From positions 1 through 64,000 of the forward strand of contig NZ_QUNH01000001.1 of the NCBI RefSeq assembly GCF_003387355.1: a DNA stretch of 64,000 nucleotides. Direction: 5' to 3'. The position numbers were made by a program, and so were the translations under genes. Source of the stretch: Winogradskyella sediminis. Its GTDB lineage: Bacteria > Bacteroidota > Bacteroidia > Flavobacteriales > Flavobacteriaceae. The notes under the pieces were generated by a model. It was not told where the DNA came from and did no database searches. It was given only the letters and a program-made list of their open reading frames with translations. Every line of letters starts with the position of its first letter. The stretch's first letter is position 1. Shown here piece by piece: positions 1 through 10,072 of this stretch.

Positions 1-20
1 TAGAACCATAACAAGTATGT

Positions 21-51
21 GCGTTAGCGGTAGTAACGGCATCCTTTTTTG
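21..51. repeat. Fragment of a dispersed ~95-bp repeat
   Basis: This 31-base stretch, beginning GCGTTAGCG and ending GGCATCCTTTTTTG, matches 36506-36536 at most positions. It appears to be one arm of the larger repeat described at 36506-36597. The rest of the first 237 bases is AT-rich and I see no gene in it. Any gene to the left lies outside the window. Confidence 0.5.
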
Positions 52-237
52 TTTCTATATTCTCTTTATATAAAGTAGACAATCTTATATTATAGATAGC
101 AATCATTATAATATAAGGGTTAAACACATATAAATACAAGTATTTATTATAACTGATGTAGAATAAAAAGAATTAAAAAATTAAAATCATAACTCCGGTT
201 TACAAGACTTACAACCCACTGAGATTATTGAAACACT

Positions 238-2190
238 CTATAAAAAGAAATCCCAAACTAAACCAAATCTTATTGTAAAGTCTCTGTAAGGATTGTTTGG
301 TGCCGAAAAATAATCGTAACCAGTAAAAGATGAATTAAAGTGTTCTGCTTTAAAAAAGATCCTTGTTTGTCTCACTTTTGCATTGATAAAGAAATCTAGT
401 CTAGGAAATCCTCCTAATTTGGTTTCACTCTGTGTGTAGAATTCAGCAAGCAGTGGATCATAACCATTCATATTATATTTGGTAAAATAATTAAAGGTAA
501 CTCCAGTTTGCAGTGTCATGGATTTTTTAAACAACTGATTTGAATAATACAGCGTATTTCTTGTAATAATTTCTGGAACATTGAGAACGTCTTCATCACT
601 AACCACATTTTGATACATTACTGTGTTATCTAATGCAAAATTTCCAACTTTAAATTCTTTCTGTAATTTAAGTCTTAAATATTGAAGTGTTTTATTATAC
701 TGTTTTGGTTCTATCTTATTCAAACCGTCGACAGTTTCTTCTAAATTAAAATAAGTGTAGTTTTCAATATTAGATAAATCAAAGGAAGCATTAAGCCATC
801 TTTGTGATTTTAGATTAAATTTCAATTGTTGAGTATTCACGTTTTGAAAATCATCCAAATTGTACCAGTTATAATTGATGTAATCACTTTGATATAATAA
901 ATAGTTATAGTTTGCAAGTCGAGTATTAATAGCAATACCTCCAGAAAACTCAATATCCTTATTCAACTTTAAACTTATATTTCCATCCAAAAAACTTCCC
1001 ACAAATGTATCTGAAAGATTTAGACCACCTTTTCCTGTAAGACGAAATCCCTTATACTTTTTGGAATAACCTCCTTCGACACCTAAAAAATTCGATTTTA
1101 TTCTATTTGTAATAGTCTCCGTGGGTAACAAGACAACACTATTATAACCATAGTTCACATCTGTATAATTTACAGCAAACTCTATATTTCCTATCACGTT
1201 GTTACTATAGGTAACTCCTAAAGCTGTATTAAAATGCTCTAACTTTACCTTATCATTAATACTCGTAGCAAATGCATCACCAAAATAACTAGCATCGGCA
1301 GCCGTTTGACTATACTGGTAATATTTATCTTCGAACGAAATTTTATTAAAAATATTAATATTGTTGTTTGATAAGCTGTCTTTATCTTGAAGTACCGCAT
1401 AAGAATGCTCAAAATAGAAACGTTTACCTTCCAAAATATTTTCTGCATTCTCAAACGCAGGATCAAAGACAGAACGATCTAAAAACTCTTCATTACCAGA
1501 AGTAAAGTTATTTAGATCATCTGATTCTAGGCCACCGTTCTCCTGATTAAGTAAATCTTGCATCACAACATATCCTTTGGCTATATACTTTTCATTTTTG
1601 GTTTTATAATTAGAAGTAAATCGAAAATTACCCGTACTAGATAACGCATTTTGATAGTTTCCTAAGGATCTTAATCCTTTATACGCTATTGAGAAGTTAA
1701 ATTGTTTAGACAAATTTACCGTGAAAAAAGCATCTAAAAGTTGTCCTTGCTCAAAGGCTGTTTTATATGTTAACCGCGTCCATGGTGTTGGGACTTCGTA
1801 AAATAAAATTTGATCATGCTCTAGGTAATTAAAATGACGAGCTCTACCCCCGAATAATGGTATAATATTATTATCAATAGAATTATAACTAAGCGTATTG
1901 TATGTTTGACCAATATTAGCAAATGACAGTAAATTAAAATTATCTTTTTGTAGGTAATTAAATTTATAATCTTTTTGAATTACTAGAGTTGTATCCACCT
2001 GAATAGAATCTAGTGCATTATTTATTTGAAGATACATGTCGATTGTTGCCAGTTCTTTAAATCCTCTAGATTTTTTAGAAGAAGAACTATCTTGACCATT
2101 ACCTGCATATGCGTTATTCAATTTAATTTGAGCGCTAAATACACTGGTAAATAAACAAAATATAAGAATGTAGAAATATTTGTACTGCAT
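238..2190 (-). CDS. Putative outer-membrane porin (Porin_10-like family)
   Basis: About 650 residues with an N-terminal signal peptide (MQYKYFYILIFCLFTSVFSA) and then a beta-rich body of alternating aromatic and polar strands. It ends in a run finishing WDFFL, with the terminal aromatic residue typical of outer-membrane barrels. Length and layout match the 'putative porin' family found across Flavobacteriaceae. I chose the ATG at 2190 rather than an in-frame TTG 21 bases upstream, because the signal peptide begins at that ATG. A TTACTTTG box near 2213 could be its promoter. It lies downstream of the S8 protease gene but a strong terminator separates the two, so it is probably transcribed alone. 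The substrate is unknown. Confidence 0.75.
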   Translation of the reverse strand: MQYKYFYILIFCLFTSVFSAQIKLNNAYAGNGQDSSSSKKSRGFKELATIDMYLQINNALDSIQVDTTLVIQKDYKFNYLQKDNFNLLSFANIGQTYNTLSYNSIDNNIIPLFGGRARHFNYLEHDQILFYEVPTPWTRLTYKTAFEQGQLLDAFFTVNLSKQFNFSIAYKGLRSLGNYQNALSSTGNFRFTSNYKTKNEKYIAKGYVVMQDLLNQENGGLESDDLNNFTSGNEEFLDRSVFDPAFENAENILEGKRFYFEHSYAVLQDKDSLSNNNINIFNKISFEDKYYQYSQTAADASYFGDAFATSINDKVKLEHFNTALGVTYSNNVIGNIEFAVNYTDVNYGYNSVVLLPTETITNRIKSNFLGVEGGYSKKYKGFRLTGKGGLNLSDTFVGSFLDGNISLKLNKDIEFSGGIAINTRLANYNYLLYQSDYINYNWYNLDDFQNVNTQQLKFNLKSQRWLNASFDLSNIENYTYFNLEETVDGLNKIEPKQYNKTLQYLRLKLQKEFKVGNFALDNTVMYQNVVSDEDVLNVPEIITRNTLYYSNQLFKKSMTLQTGVTFNYFTKYNMNGYDPLLAEFYTQSETKLGGFPRLDFFINAKVRQTRIFFKAEHFNSSFTGYDYFSAPNNPYRDFTIRFGLVWDFFL

Positions 2191-2263
2191 TTGATACTTT
2201 CTAGTTTTCAAACAAAGTAAACTATAAATTATTGTTTACGTATGGAAAATTACAATTTACTTA

Positions 2264-2299
2264 ACAAAAAAAAGACCAACAGAATTATTGTTGGTCTTT
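2264..2299 (-). terminator. Intrinsic terminator of the S8 protease gene
   Basis: Perfect 11-bp stem AAAGACCAACA (2271-2281) and TGTTGGTCTTT (2289-2299) with a 7-base loop. On the minus strand the stem is followed by a run of T residues, the classic Rho-independent layout, 25 bases after the protease stop codon. Confidence 0.85.
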
Positions 2300-2323
2300 A
2301 ATACTCTATATAAATTATATAGT

Positions 2324-4297
2324 TTACTCAATAATAATTTTTTGAGATGTCATTTTATTTCCCTGAGAAATATTAGCAATATAGACACCAGAAGCTACAT
2401 TGTCTAAACTAATAGTTTCATTAAATCTGACAGTATTATTAGTGAAAATATTTTTATAAACTAATCTTCCGCTAACATCATAGATATCTACATTGACATC
2501 ACTATTATCACTTAAACTAGAATCAAAACTAATTGTAAATTCACCTTTGTTAGGATTAGGATATACTACTAAGCTATTGGATAAACTATTATCAGAAGTC
2601 CCTAGGGTAATGTTGTTTCCTGTAACTATTAGAGCATAATCCTGTGATTGAGGATCAAAAGGTCCTCCAACATTACCTTGTAATAACCCTTTATGAGTAA
2701 CTGTTAATGTATACATACCAGTTGAAGGAGCCTCAAGTTCTACTCTTTCAATATTGTCCACAATATTATCTCCTTTTGAATTAGAAAATCCAGATGTATT
2801 AGAGTAATCTAATTTCCAAGGAAAGTAATCCACTCCATCTTTTGATAATCTCAAATCTAAATCATTAACCAATCTCGGTGATGAATTATTTAAACTACCA
2901 TTACTAATAGCACTACCAGGCATATCTGTCCAAGAAATAGATGCTATTAGTTTATCACCCGCTTCAGCAGAAAATGTCATACTATACGTTTGTCCTTGTG
3001 CCAAATTCAATTCATCTAAAACAGCCTCACCATTTACATCTGCTAATATAGTTTCAGCTGACAATTTAACATCTAAAAAACCCCATCCAAAAATAGGGTC
3101 TGGCCCAGGATTATTGTCATCAGTTGACGTGTGACACACTAATCCTTTGAGCGTAGAAGAATTCATATAAACACCATGCAATTGGTGATAATATTGCTGT
3201 AATAAAATTAACGAACCTGAGGTATTAGGCGATGACATTGATGTTCCGTTAAATGATGCATAACCATTTCCTGGGATTGAAGATGTTACAGCTGTACCAT
3301 CTGCAGCTAGATCTGGTTTAATTCTTAAATCATCCGTTGGTCCCTGACTACTTCCTGAATTAATAGCTAGATTAGTAATATTAAAATTACCACTAAACAA
3401 TGGCTGCTCTGTTACAACAGGATTAGCATTAGCAATCACTAAATTATTTTTTGCATTTTTATCAGTCGTAAGTTTATCATAACCTGAATATAAACCACCT
3501 GTATAGGTCGTTGTGCCAGCATTACCTGCCGACGCGACTATTAAATACTTAGGATTATTTTTTGCAATATTATCAATATCTACTGCATCTTGTGTATAAG
3601 CCCCCATATACCAAGCAGGTAGAGCATCACCGCTGTCCGGAATAATAGGGACACCATATGAATGGTTGGAAATTAGTATAGGATTATTAATATTATTGGC
3701 TGCAGAAATCATCTCAGATAAGTCATTACTCCAATTATAAGATTTAACATTGACGTTAGGGGCCATACCTAATGCACTTGCATTAACCCCTTTTGCAGCT
3801 ATAGTTCCTGTAACATGTGTACCATGTGAACTAAATCCCGTATCACCATCAACAGTAGAGTTATCAATAATTGAAACTCGTGACCCTGTATTAGTTTTAT
3901 TTTCAAATTCAGGATGTGAGGAATCAGCAGGACCACCATCCCAAACACCAATGGTCATTCCAGTACCATCTAGATTTAAGCCTAAGCTCCCACCAGAATG
4001 AAGTGCTGTTGTTTTTGTAGCTCTAGCCGCATTTAAATTATCTGTCGTTCTATACAAAACCTCACCATCTCTAACGTCATATATCTGAGTTATATTAAGA
4101 TCATCCTTAGTAGTAATCTTAGAATTAGGGTTGTTTCTTATATAAGTTCTAACCCTAGTTAATCTTTCATTTTCTTGATTTTCTATTTTTTTTAATAGTT
4201 CTAAATTTTCTTTAGATAATTTATAAGTACTATTGTCTTGGGCAACTGAGTAATTTAATCCCAACAATACTACTATAATAAATAAGCACTTTTTCAT
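2324..4297 (-). CDS. T9SS-secreted S8 family serine peptidase (subtilase)
   Basis: A 657-residue secreted subtilisin-like protease. A signal peptide (about residues 1-19) is followed by the catalytic triad: Asp120 in GVWDGG, His158 in SSHGTHVTGT and Ser353 in NGTSMSSP. A galactose-binding or P-domain-like beta region (about 410-560) follows. The last 80 or so residues form a type A T9SS sorting domain (VVYPNPNKGEF ... GVYIANISQGNKMTSQKIIIE), which predicts export by the type IX system and surface attachment or release. It lies downstream of a SusC/SusD/lipoprotein set on the same strand, so it may supply peptides to that uptake system. That link is inferred from position only. Confidence 0.93.
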   Translation of the reverse strand: MKKCLFIIVVLLGLNYSVAQDNSTYKLSKENLELLKKIENQENERLTRVRTYIRNNPNSKITTKDDLNITQIYDVRDGEVLYRTTDNLNAARATKTTALHSGGSLGLNLDGTGMTIGVWDGGPADSSHPEFENKTNTGSRVSIIDNSTVDGDTGFSSHGTHVTGTIAAKGVNASALGMAPNVNVKSYNWSNDLSEMISAANNINNPILISNHSYGVPIIPDSGDALPAWYMGAYTQDAVDIDNIAKNNPKYLIVASAGNAGTTTYTGGLYSGYDKLTTDKNAKNNLVIANANPVVTEQPLFSGNFNITNLAINSGSSQGPTDDLRIKPDLAADGTAVTSSIPGNGYASFNGTSMSSPNTSGSLILLQQYYHQLHGVYMNSSTLKGLVCHTSTDDNNPGPDPIFGWGFLDVKLSAETILADVNGEAVLDELNLAQGQTYSMTFSAEAGDKLIASISWTDMPGSAISNGSLNNSSPRLVNDLDLRLSKDGVDYFPWKLDYSNTSGFSNSKGDNIVDNIERVELEAPSTGMYTLTVTHKGLLQGNVGGPFDPQSQDYALIVTGNNITLGTSDNSLSNSLVVYPNPNKGEFTISFDSSLSDNSDVNVDIYDVSGRLVYKNIFTNNTVRFNETISLDNVASGVYIANISQGNKMTSQKIIIE

Positions 4298-4365
4298 TTT
4301 TATTTTTTATTAATTTCGAAAGCAATATACATAAAATCTAATTAATTCTGTATGCTTATTTTTAA

Positions 4366-4395
4366 TAAAAAAAGCCACCCAGAAATAGGTGGCTT
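4366..4395 (-). terminator. Intrinsic terminator after the 4418-5158 lipoprotein gene
   Basis: Stem AAGCCACC (4372-4379) with GGTGGCTT (4388-4395), followed on the minus strand by a T run. It separates the lipoprotein gene from the S8 protease gene, so the protease is probably transcribed from its own promoter. Confidence 0.8.
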
Positions 4396-4417
4396 AAAAT
4401 ATAAATAGAATTGATAA

Positions 4418-5158
4418 TTAATCAACCGTAAAAAGAGATGTTATATTTGTTGGAACGTTAGCTGGATTACCCCCAGGAACTGTACCAGACGCAAGAACAG
4501 TTTCACCTGCAGAAACCGTAAAAGTGGTACCACCATCACCATATCCATCATAAACTACAATACCATAATTACCAGAAGCCAAACAAAACTCAATATCAAA
4601 TTCACCGTTATCTAATTCGTCGTAAGCACTACCTTGCCCGCCTGAAAAGATAATTGTAGGAGTCCCTGATAAATCATATAAATCCCAATATGCTTCTTCT
4701 GCATAATCATCAAATGCCAAATTTAATCCTACAACAGTATCATCACAACGCTCAGTGACAAATAACATGGCATTACCAGTATAAGTATCATCATCCGATA
4801 GTAATTGTAAAGATAAAGTTTTAGCTTCAAATGATAAAGAAACATCAGAAACTGTCATAATAAACTCACCTGTTTTAGAATTAGCTGGAACCGTTACTGA
4901 AGACGGAATAGAATATTCACTAGATTCAAGAGTAGACTCCTCATCATTTACAGCAATTTGAAACACTCTATCGCTTCCAGAAACTTCACTTACATATATT
5001 GATATAGGTCTTTGAAAATCAATAGCGTCTCTAGGCACCTGTACTTCTACAGTTTCATTTTCAAAAGAAACTCTATTCGCTCTTTCTATATCATCTTGTT
5101 CACAGCCTAAAAAAGCAAAACCTAACGATAATATACCTATTAAAAATTTTTTTTTCAT
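4418..5158 (-). CDS. Surface lipoprotein downstream of SusCD
   Basis: 246 residues with a lipoprotein signal (MKKKFLIGILSLGFAFLGC, lipobox Cys19). The N-terminal half is a Calx-beta or cadherin-like beta region (FQRPISIYVSEVSG ... LSLQLLSDDDTYTG). The C-terminal half carries a motif common in Bacteroidota surface proteins, of the form FDDYAEEAYWDLYD ... FCLASGNYGIVVYDGYGDG. It follows susD by 71 bases and probably belongs to the same uptake locus as a surface ligand-binding protein. The ligand cannot be told from sequence. Confidence 0.75.
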   Translation of the reverse strand: MKKKFLIGILSLGFAFLGCEQDDIERANRVSFENETVEVQVPRDAIDFQRPISIYVSEVSGSDRVFQIAVNDEESTLESSEYSIPSSVTVPANSKTGEFIMTVSDVSLSFEAKTLSLQLLSDDDTYTGNAMLFVTERCDDTVVGLNLAFDDYAEEAYWDLYDLSGTPTIIFSGGQGSAYDELDNGEFDIEFCLASGNYGIVVYDGYGDGGTTFTVSAGETVLASGTVPGGNPANVPTNITSLFTVD

Positions 5159-5171
5159 AATTTAAATTTTA

Positions 5172-5205
5172 AATATAGACTCTTAGAGTGCTAAGAGTCT
5201 ATATT
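5172..5205 (-). promoter_or_regulatory. Perfect 15-bp intercistronic hairpin after susD
   Basis: AATATAGACTCTTAG (5172-5186) pairs perfectly with CTAAGAGTCTATATT (5191-5205) across a 4-base loop, filling the gap between susD and the lipoprotein gene. There is only a weak AT tract after it, so it may attenuate or stabilise the message, keeping susCD transcripts more abundant than the downstream gene, rather than terminate fully. Confidence 0.6.
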
Positions 5206-5228
5206 ATAAGTTAATAATTTATATAATA

Positions 5229-6698
5229 CTATTCTTGATTAATAGCGTCCGTATAGAATTCACTTGCATCAATCTCAGTCTGAGGAATCTTTAGGTAAAA
5301 CAATGGACTATCTGCAGGTACGTTAACAGGTGTTCTATGAACTGCATCTCTGTTAATCGCTCTATTATACCTTTTTGCATCAAACCATTCCGTACCAAAC
5401 TCACCATACATTTCCTTACGTCTCTCTAATAAAATTTCTTCAAAAAGTTGAGTACCTACATTAGCAGACATAACCGCATTAGGATCTCTATTAGATTGTA
5501 ATGCAAAAAGTAAGTTTTTAGCTTCAGGGATATTACCTAATTGGTACTGAGCTTCAGCATCGTATAAGACCATTTCAGAATTTCTCATCAAAACAATATC
5601 ACTATCAAATCCGAAAACAAATTTGCTCGAGACAAACTCTCTCCATGGCACACTTGCAGATACTCCATAGAAATCAGAAAAAGTATTTCTAACATCTGTA
5701 TCAGAAAATTCATTTACAAAATTTGGGTTCATATAAGCTGCTTGGTAAGACAAGTTAAAATGATCAAAGAAAGCAGCTGTATGCCCCCAATAATAATTAG
5801 TTTCTGAAGTACCATTCTGATAAAGCGCCCAAATCCATTCATCATCTTCCATATTATTAAAACCATTACCCCAGTTTATAGATGCAACAGCAGCTGCAGC
5901 ATTACCACCATATGCCATTTTTGCAGCTTCTGACATACCAGCCCAATCATCCTTAGTAACAGCTAAAATTCTAGCTTTCATACCATATGCCACTCTTTTA
6001 TTAATATAACTCTTACCAATACGACTATCTGGTAAGTCAGCAATAGCATCATTGATATCTAATAATATTTGATCCATAATATCACTTGCAGAAGAAGGTG
6101 CTTTACCACCAACTGTTTCTAAAGAAACACGTTCTGTGTAGAATGGAATCCTTACAACATCTTTGTTATTTGCGTAATTTGGAACAAAATCAAGTAATAA
6201 TTGAAAATGGTGATATGCTCTAAGAGCCTTACCAATAGCAATAAATTCCTTTTTTTCTACGTCAGATAAAGCACTCTCACTAACACCCTGAATTAGTATA
6301 TTAGCATAGTTAACGTTTTGGTAATTAAAATCCCAATTAAATTGCGTTCTTCTATAATTCGGCTCTCTATTCTCATGATTATAGTCAAATCGATAATGAC
6401 TGACACCCTGTATTACATCATTACCTTTAACTACTCTTGCATAATCTAAAGAGTATATGCCACCTGCATCAGGACTTCCCTGATATTGGCCTTTATAATT
6501 CGCCAAAATACCTGCAATGTACGATTCTGTAACCTGTCTGCTACTAAACACGACATCTTCTGTAAGACCAGCTGTATTATCAGGCTCTTCTAAATAATCC
6601 TTGGAACAACTTGCGAAGGTTAGTAACATTAGCGATAGAGCTATAAATCTATAGCTTAAAGCATTCTTTAATTTTAATTTATTTTTCATCTTTCTCAT
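5229..6698 (-). CDS. RagB/SusD family nutrient-binding outer-membrane lipoprotein
   Basis: 489 residues with a lipoprotein signal ending LLTFASCSKDYLEEPDN, the usual SusD lipobox and start of the mature protein. TPR-like helices follow (KALRAYHHFQLLLDFVPNYAN, GKSYINKRVAYGMKARILA). The C-terminal RagB/SusD block contains EILLERRKEMYGEFGTEWFD and ends with a FYLKIPQTEID element. It starts 4 bases after the susC stop, so the pair is translationally linked. SusD lids sit over SusC barrels and capture glycans or peptides. The neighbouring protease gene makes a peptide substrate plausible but unproven. An alternative start is Met4. Confidence 0.95.
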   Translation of the reverse strand: MRKMKNKLKLKNALSYRFIALSLMLLTFASCSKDYLEEPDNTAGLTEDVVFSSRQVTESYIAGILANYKGQYQGSPDAGGIYSLDYARVVKGNDVIQGVSHYRFDYNHENREPNYRRTQFNWDFNYQNVNYANILIQGVSESALSDVEKKEFIAIGKALRAYHHFQLLLDFVPNYANNKDVVRIPFYTERVSLETVGGKAPSSASDIMDQILLDINDAIADLPDSRIGKSYINKRVAYGMKARILAVTKDDWAGMSEAAKMAYGGNAAAAVASINWGNGFNNMEDDEWIWALYQNGTSETNYYWGHTAAFFDHFNLSYQAAYMNPNFVNEFSDTDVRNTFSDFYGVSASVPWREFVSSKFVFGFDSDIVLMRNSEMVLYDAEAQYQLGNIPEAKNLLFALQSNRDPNAVMSANVGTQLFEEILLERRKEMYGEFGTEWFDAKRYNRAINRDAVHRTPVNVPADSPLFYLKIPQTEIDASEFYTDAINQE

Positions 6699-6702
6699 TT
6701 TT

Positions 6703-9700
6703 TTAAAATCCTATAATTACACCTGTAGTAATAGTTCTCTGTAGTGGTGATCTATTAGCAGTAGTACCAGCAAAGCTTTGTTCTGGATCTATACCTTTAT
6801 GCGATTGCCATGTTATCAAGTTATCCGCTTGTAAAAATATACGCACTTTGGTTAACCCCATTTTCTCAGCATCTTCAGTAGGTAAGTTATAACCTATAGT
6901 TAAAGCCTTAAGTCTTACATAATCATTTTTAAACAAAAATCTTGTAGATCTAGCTGTAAAGTTATTGTTTGCTGTTGTTAACCTAGGGAAATCAGTTATA
7001 TCACCTGGTTGTTGCCATGCTTTAAAATTATCAGGGTGAGCCCCTGAGCCGATAGTACTAAAACCAGCAATTAATCCTGAATAATCACTATCATACAAGT
7101 AAGCACCTTTACTAAAGTTGAATAATGCACTTAAATCAAACTGCTTATAACGTAAATTTGTATTAAAACCACCCTGGATGTCTGGCAAAGAAGACTTACC
7201 TACCTCATACTGTGTAGCTTGCGTGTTATCGCTCGTAACATCTCTCCCTATAACATTACCATCAGCATCAAGAACATCATAGTACCATAATGCATCACCT
7301 GTTGCAGGGTCTACACCAGCCCATTCGTCCATATAAAAATCATATAATGAGTTTCCTTCTTTCCATAATTTAGTTCCATTGATAAACTGATCTTGAGGCA
7401 AGCTAGTAATCTCATTTTTATCCATTGAGAAATTGGCTCCTACACTCCAAGAAAAATTCTCTTTATCAATAATTTGAGAATTTAAAGAAAACTCCCATCC
7501 ATAATTTTTAACTGCACCATTATTTGTAAAGACAGTTTCAACACCTGTTGAGTTAACTGCAGGAACACTATATAACAAATCAATACTCTCTTTAGAATAA
7601 TAATCCACAGAACCATAAAATGCACTATTCCATAGATTAAAATCTATACCTACATTAGTGGAAGCAGTTTTTTCCCATTGTAAAGCAGGGTCAGGTAATG
7701 ATGTTGGAGGCAATATTGATGGATTACCCTCTACTGGAGATAACGTAATACCATTAGGGTTTACTCCCCCAAAAACAAATTGATAAGGAAACTGCCCAAT
7801 ACCAGCATTATTTCCTAATTCACCATAAGACCCTCTAATTTTAAGACTAGAAATAGCGTCTATATTATCCATAAAGCTCTCATTAGAAATAGCCCAGCTT
7901 GCACCTACAGAATAAAATGTTCCCCATCTATAATCACTACCAAATTTTGAAGAACCATCTGTTCTAACTGAACCTTCTACAAAATATTTATTATCATAAT
8001 TGTAAGCTACCCTACCTAAATATCCATTAATTCGTTCAGAAATCCTAAAACCACCAGTAGATTCTGGGTTAGCAGCATTACCTAGTTCTTCTTGATTAGG
8101 AAGTAAACCAGTTGCACTAGCACTAAAAGTATCTAAACTCAACTCATAAGCCTCCATTATAGCATCAACAGAAAGGTTATGTTTTCCAAAACTATTAGAA
8201 TAGTTAAGAGCCTGGATTGCATTAAGCGTATTAGTAACACTTCTTGACTTACTTACTCTACCGCCAACAGATGATGCTGCACCAATTATGTCATCATCAA
8301 AAGAATGTGAATCAAAAACGTAGCTCTCAAAACTAGTACGTGTAGTAAACTTGAAATTTTTCAAAAACTTAACTTCTGCAAAAGCATTACCAACGTAATT
8401 TGTTCTTTTTTCATTTTCACTCCCTAACAATAATGAAGCTAAAATATTCTCACCACTATTAATAGGTCTTGTTGCATTCAATGATTGACCTAACCTGCCA
8501 CCGTTACCATTTCCTGCATCATAGAATCTATTTCCTGCAGCATCTCTAACTATATTACCTGCAGCATCACGTGCGTAGGCTGGAAATATACTTGACATAT
8601 TATAAATCCACCCTATTGATTGAGTAGTACTCCCAGATGTTTGATCTGGGTTACCAGAATTAGATCTAGAAAAACTGGTATTTATACCAACTTTTAACCA
8701 GTCATTAACTTGCGTTTCTAAGTTTAATCGTGTTGAAATACGTTCAAAATCAGATGTAATTACCGGACCTTCTTCATTCAAATAATCTACAGCGAAGAAG
8801 TAAGTCGTATTATCGCTTCCTCCTGAAACACTAATATTATGATTAGTTCTAGGAACATCTGACCTTATCAATAAATCTTCCCAATTTGTTTCCCACAAAA
8901 GCTGAGCACCAGGCACTAAATTACCATCAGTACCAATTGGATTAGAAACATTATATGGATTATAACCTAAAGCCCCAATTAAAGAACCAGAAGCATTTGC
9001 AGCAGCAGTAGCTGCATCTTGCCCTAAAGAATATTGGTTACTGTTTCTTATAGCTTGCCAAGAAAGTTTTAAATTATCTTCTGTACCAACTAAATCATGC
9101 AAACCAACAGCAGGATTAGAAATACCATACTGACTTCTAACTGTTACTCGCGCTCCAGAAGCTAATTTTCCTTTTTTAGTTGTAATCAATATTACACCAT
9201 TCGCCCCTCTTGACCCATACAAAGATGTAGAAGAAGCATCTTTCAAAACAGTTAAAGACTCAATTTGATCCTGACTGATTGAATTTAAGTTTCCATTAAA
9301 AGGAGAACCATCCAAAACAATTAACGGCCCTGATTCAGCGTTAATACTCGAGAAACCTCTAATTCTAATCGTTGGACTGCTACCTGGCTGCCCACCTGAA
9401 GTCAACAAATTCACACCTGCTACCGAACCCTGAAGAGCTCTCAGAGGCGAAGTCACCTGTTGAGTCTCAATACTAGAAGACGACAATGTTGATATAGAAC
9501 CAACTACAGCCTCTTTCTTCTGAGTACCATAAGCAACAACAACAACCTCATCCAAAGCATTGTCTAGCTCAAGCCCTACATTATAAGTACTACCTGCACC
9601 TATTGTAACCTCAGCATTTTTCATACCAACGTATGAGATGATTAAAACATCTCCTTGATTGACTTGAATGGTAAATTTACCATCAAAATCTGTTTGTTGA

Positions 9701-9858
9701 CCCCTTTGAGTCCCTTTTACAATTACACTAGCACCAGGGAGAGGTAAACCATCATCCTGAGTTGTAACTGTACCTGTGACAGTTTTCTCTTGTGCAAAAG
9801 AAAACTGCATCACGAACGCCATAAAAAGCGTTAATAACCATGTTAATTTTAATTTCAT
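6703..9858 (-). CDS. SusC/RagA family TonB-linked outer-membrane receptor
   Basis: 1051 residues. The order is signal peptide (1-22), CarboxypepD_reg-like domain (about 25-110, VTGTVTTQDDGLPLPGASVIVKG), the SusC signature before the plug (LDEVVVVAYGTQKKEAVVGS), a TonB-dependent receptor plug with SLTVLKDASSTSLYGSRGANGVILITTKKG, then the beta-barrel ending TTGVIIGF. It works with the adjacent SusD as an energised importer across the outer membrane. It is first in its transcription unit. A GATGTTTG sequence about 30 bases upstream on the minus strand is one mismatch from the -7 consensus. Confidence 0.97.
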   Translation of the reverse strand: MKLKLTWLLTLFMAFVMQFSFAQEKTVTGTVTTQDDGLPLPGASVIVKGTQRGQQTDFDGKFTIQVNQGDVLIISYVGMKNAEVTIGAGSTYNVGLELDNALDEVVVVAYGTQKKEAVVGSISTLSSSSIETQQVTSPLRALQGSVAGVNLLTSGGQPGSSPTIRIRGFSSINAESGPLIVLDGSPFNGNLNSISQDQIESLTVLKDASSTSLYGSRGANGVILITTKKGKLASGARVTVRSQYGISNPAVGLHDLVGTEDNLKLSWQAIRNSNQYSLGQDAATAAANASGSLIGALGYNPYNVSNPIGTDGNLVPGAQLLWETNWEDLLIRSDVPRTNHNISVSGGSDNTTYFFAVDYLNEEGPVITSDFERISTRLNLETQVNDWLKVGINTSFSRSNSGNPDQTSGSTTQSIGWIYNMSSIFPAYARDAAGNIVRDAAGNRFYDAGNGNGGRLGQSLNATRPINSGENILASLLLGSENEKRTNYVGNAFAEVKFLKNFKFTTRTSFESYVFDSHSFDDDIIGAASSVGGRVSKSRSVTNTLNAIQALNYSNSFGKHNLSVDAIMEAYELSLDTFSASATGLLPNQEELGNAANPESTGGFRISERINGYLGRVAYNYDNKYFVEGSVRTDGSSKFGSDYRWGTFYSVGASWAISNESFMDNIDAISSLKIRGSYGELGNNAGIGQFPYQFVFGGVNPNGITLSPVEGNPSILPPTSLPDPALQWEKTASTNVGIDFNLWNSAFYGSVDYYSKESIDLLYSVPAVNSTGVETVFTNNGAVKNYGWEFSLNSQIIDKENFSWSVGANFSMDKNEITSLPQDQFINGTKLWKEGNSLYDFYMDEWAGVDPATGDALWYYDVLDADGNVIGRDVTSDNTQATQYEVGKSSLPDIQGGFNTNLRYKQFDLSALFNFSKGAYLYDSDYSGLIAGFSTIGSGAHPDNFKAWQQPGDITDFPRLTTANNNFTARSTRFLFKNDYVRLKALTIGYNLPTEDAEKMGLTKVRIFLQADNLITWQSHKGIDPEQSFAGTTANRSPLQRTITTGVIIGF

Positions 9859-10048
9859 AAAACAATTATTTGAGTTAGTCTAGTTGCAAACATCTTAATT
9901 TTATATTAAATAACCAAGCCTTTTTGCTAAAAAAATGTTAATAATGTTATCATATTGACAACGTTCATAATGATTCATTTTTTCCCTTGTTTAAACCATA
10001 AACTCACTACTTAGATGTAAAAAGTGTAAAAGGGTTGCGTTAAAATTT

Positions 10049-10056
10049 TAACTTTG
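10049..10056 (+). promoter_or_regulatory. Candidate Bacteroidota -7 box for rnhB
   Basis: TAACTTTG is an exact match to the Bacteroidota -7 consensus TAnnTTTG, 17 bases before the proposed rnhB start. No well-spaced -33 TTG is visible. The implied leader is about 10 bases, which supports the TTG start over longer readings. Confidence 0.4.
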
Positions 10057-10072
10057 TTCAAAATTTAATGTT

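Noticed and set aside
182..237. Possible tRNA-like remnant at the left edge
   Set aside because: There is a short G/C-richer stretch, but no cloverleaf, T-loop or CCA pattern can be built from it.
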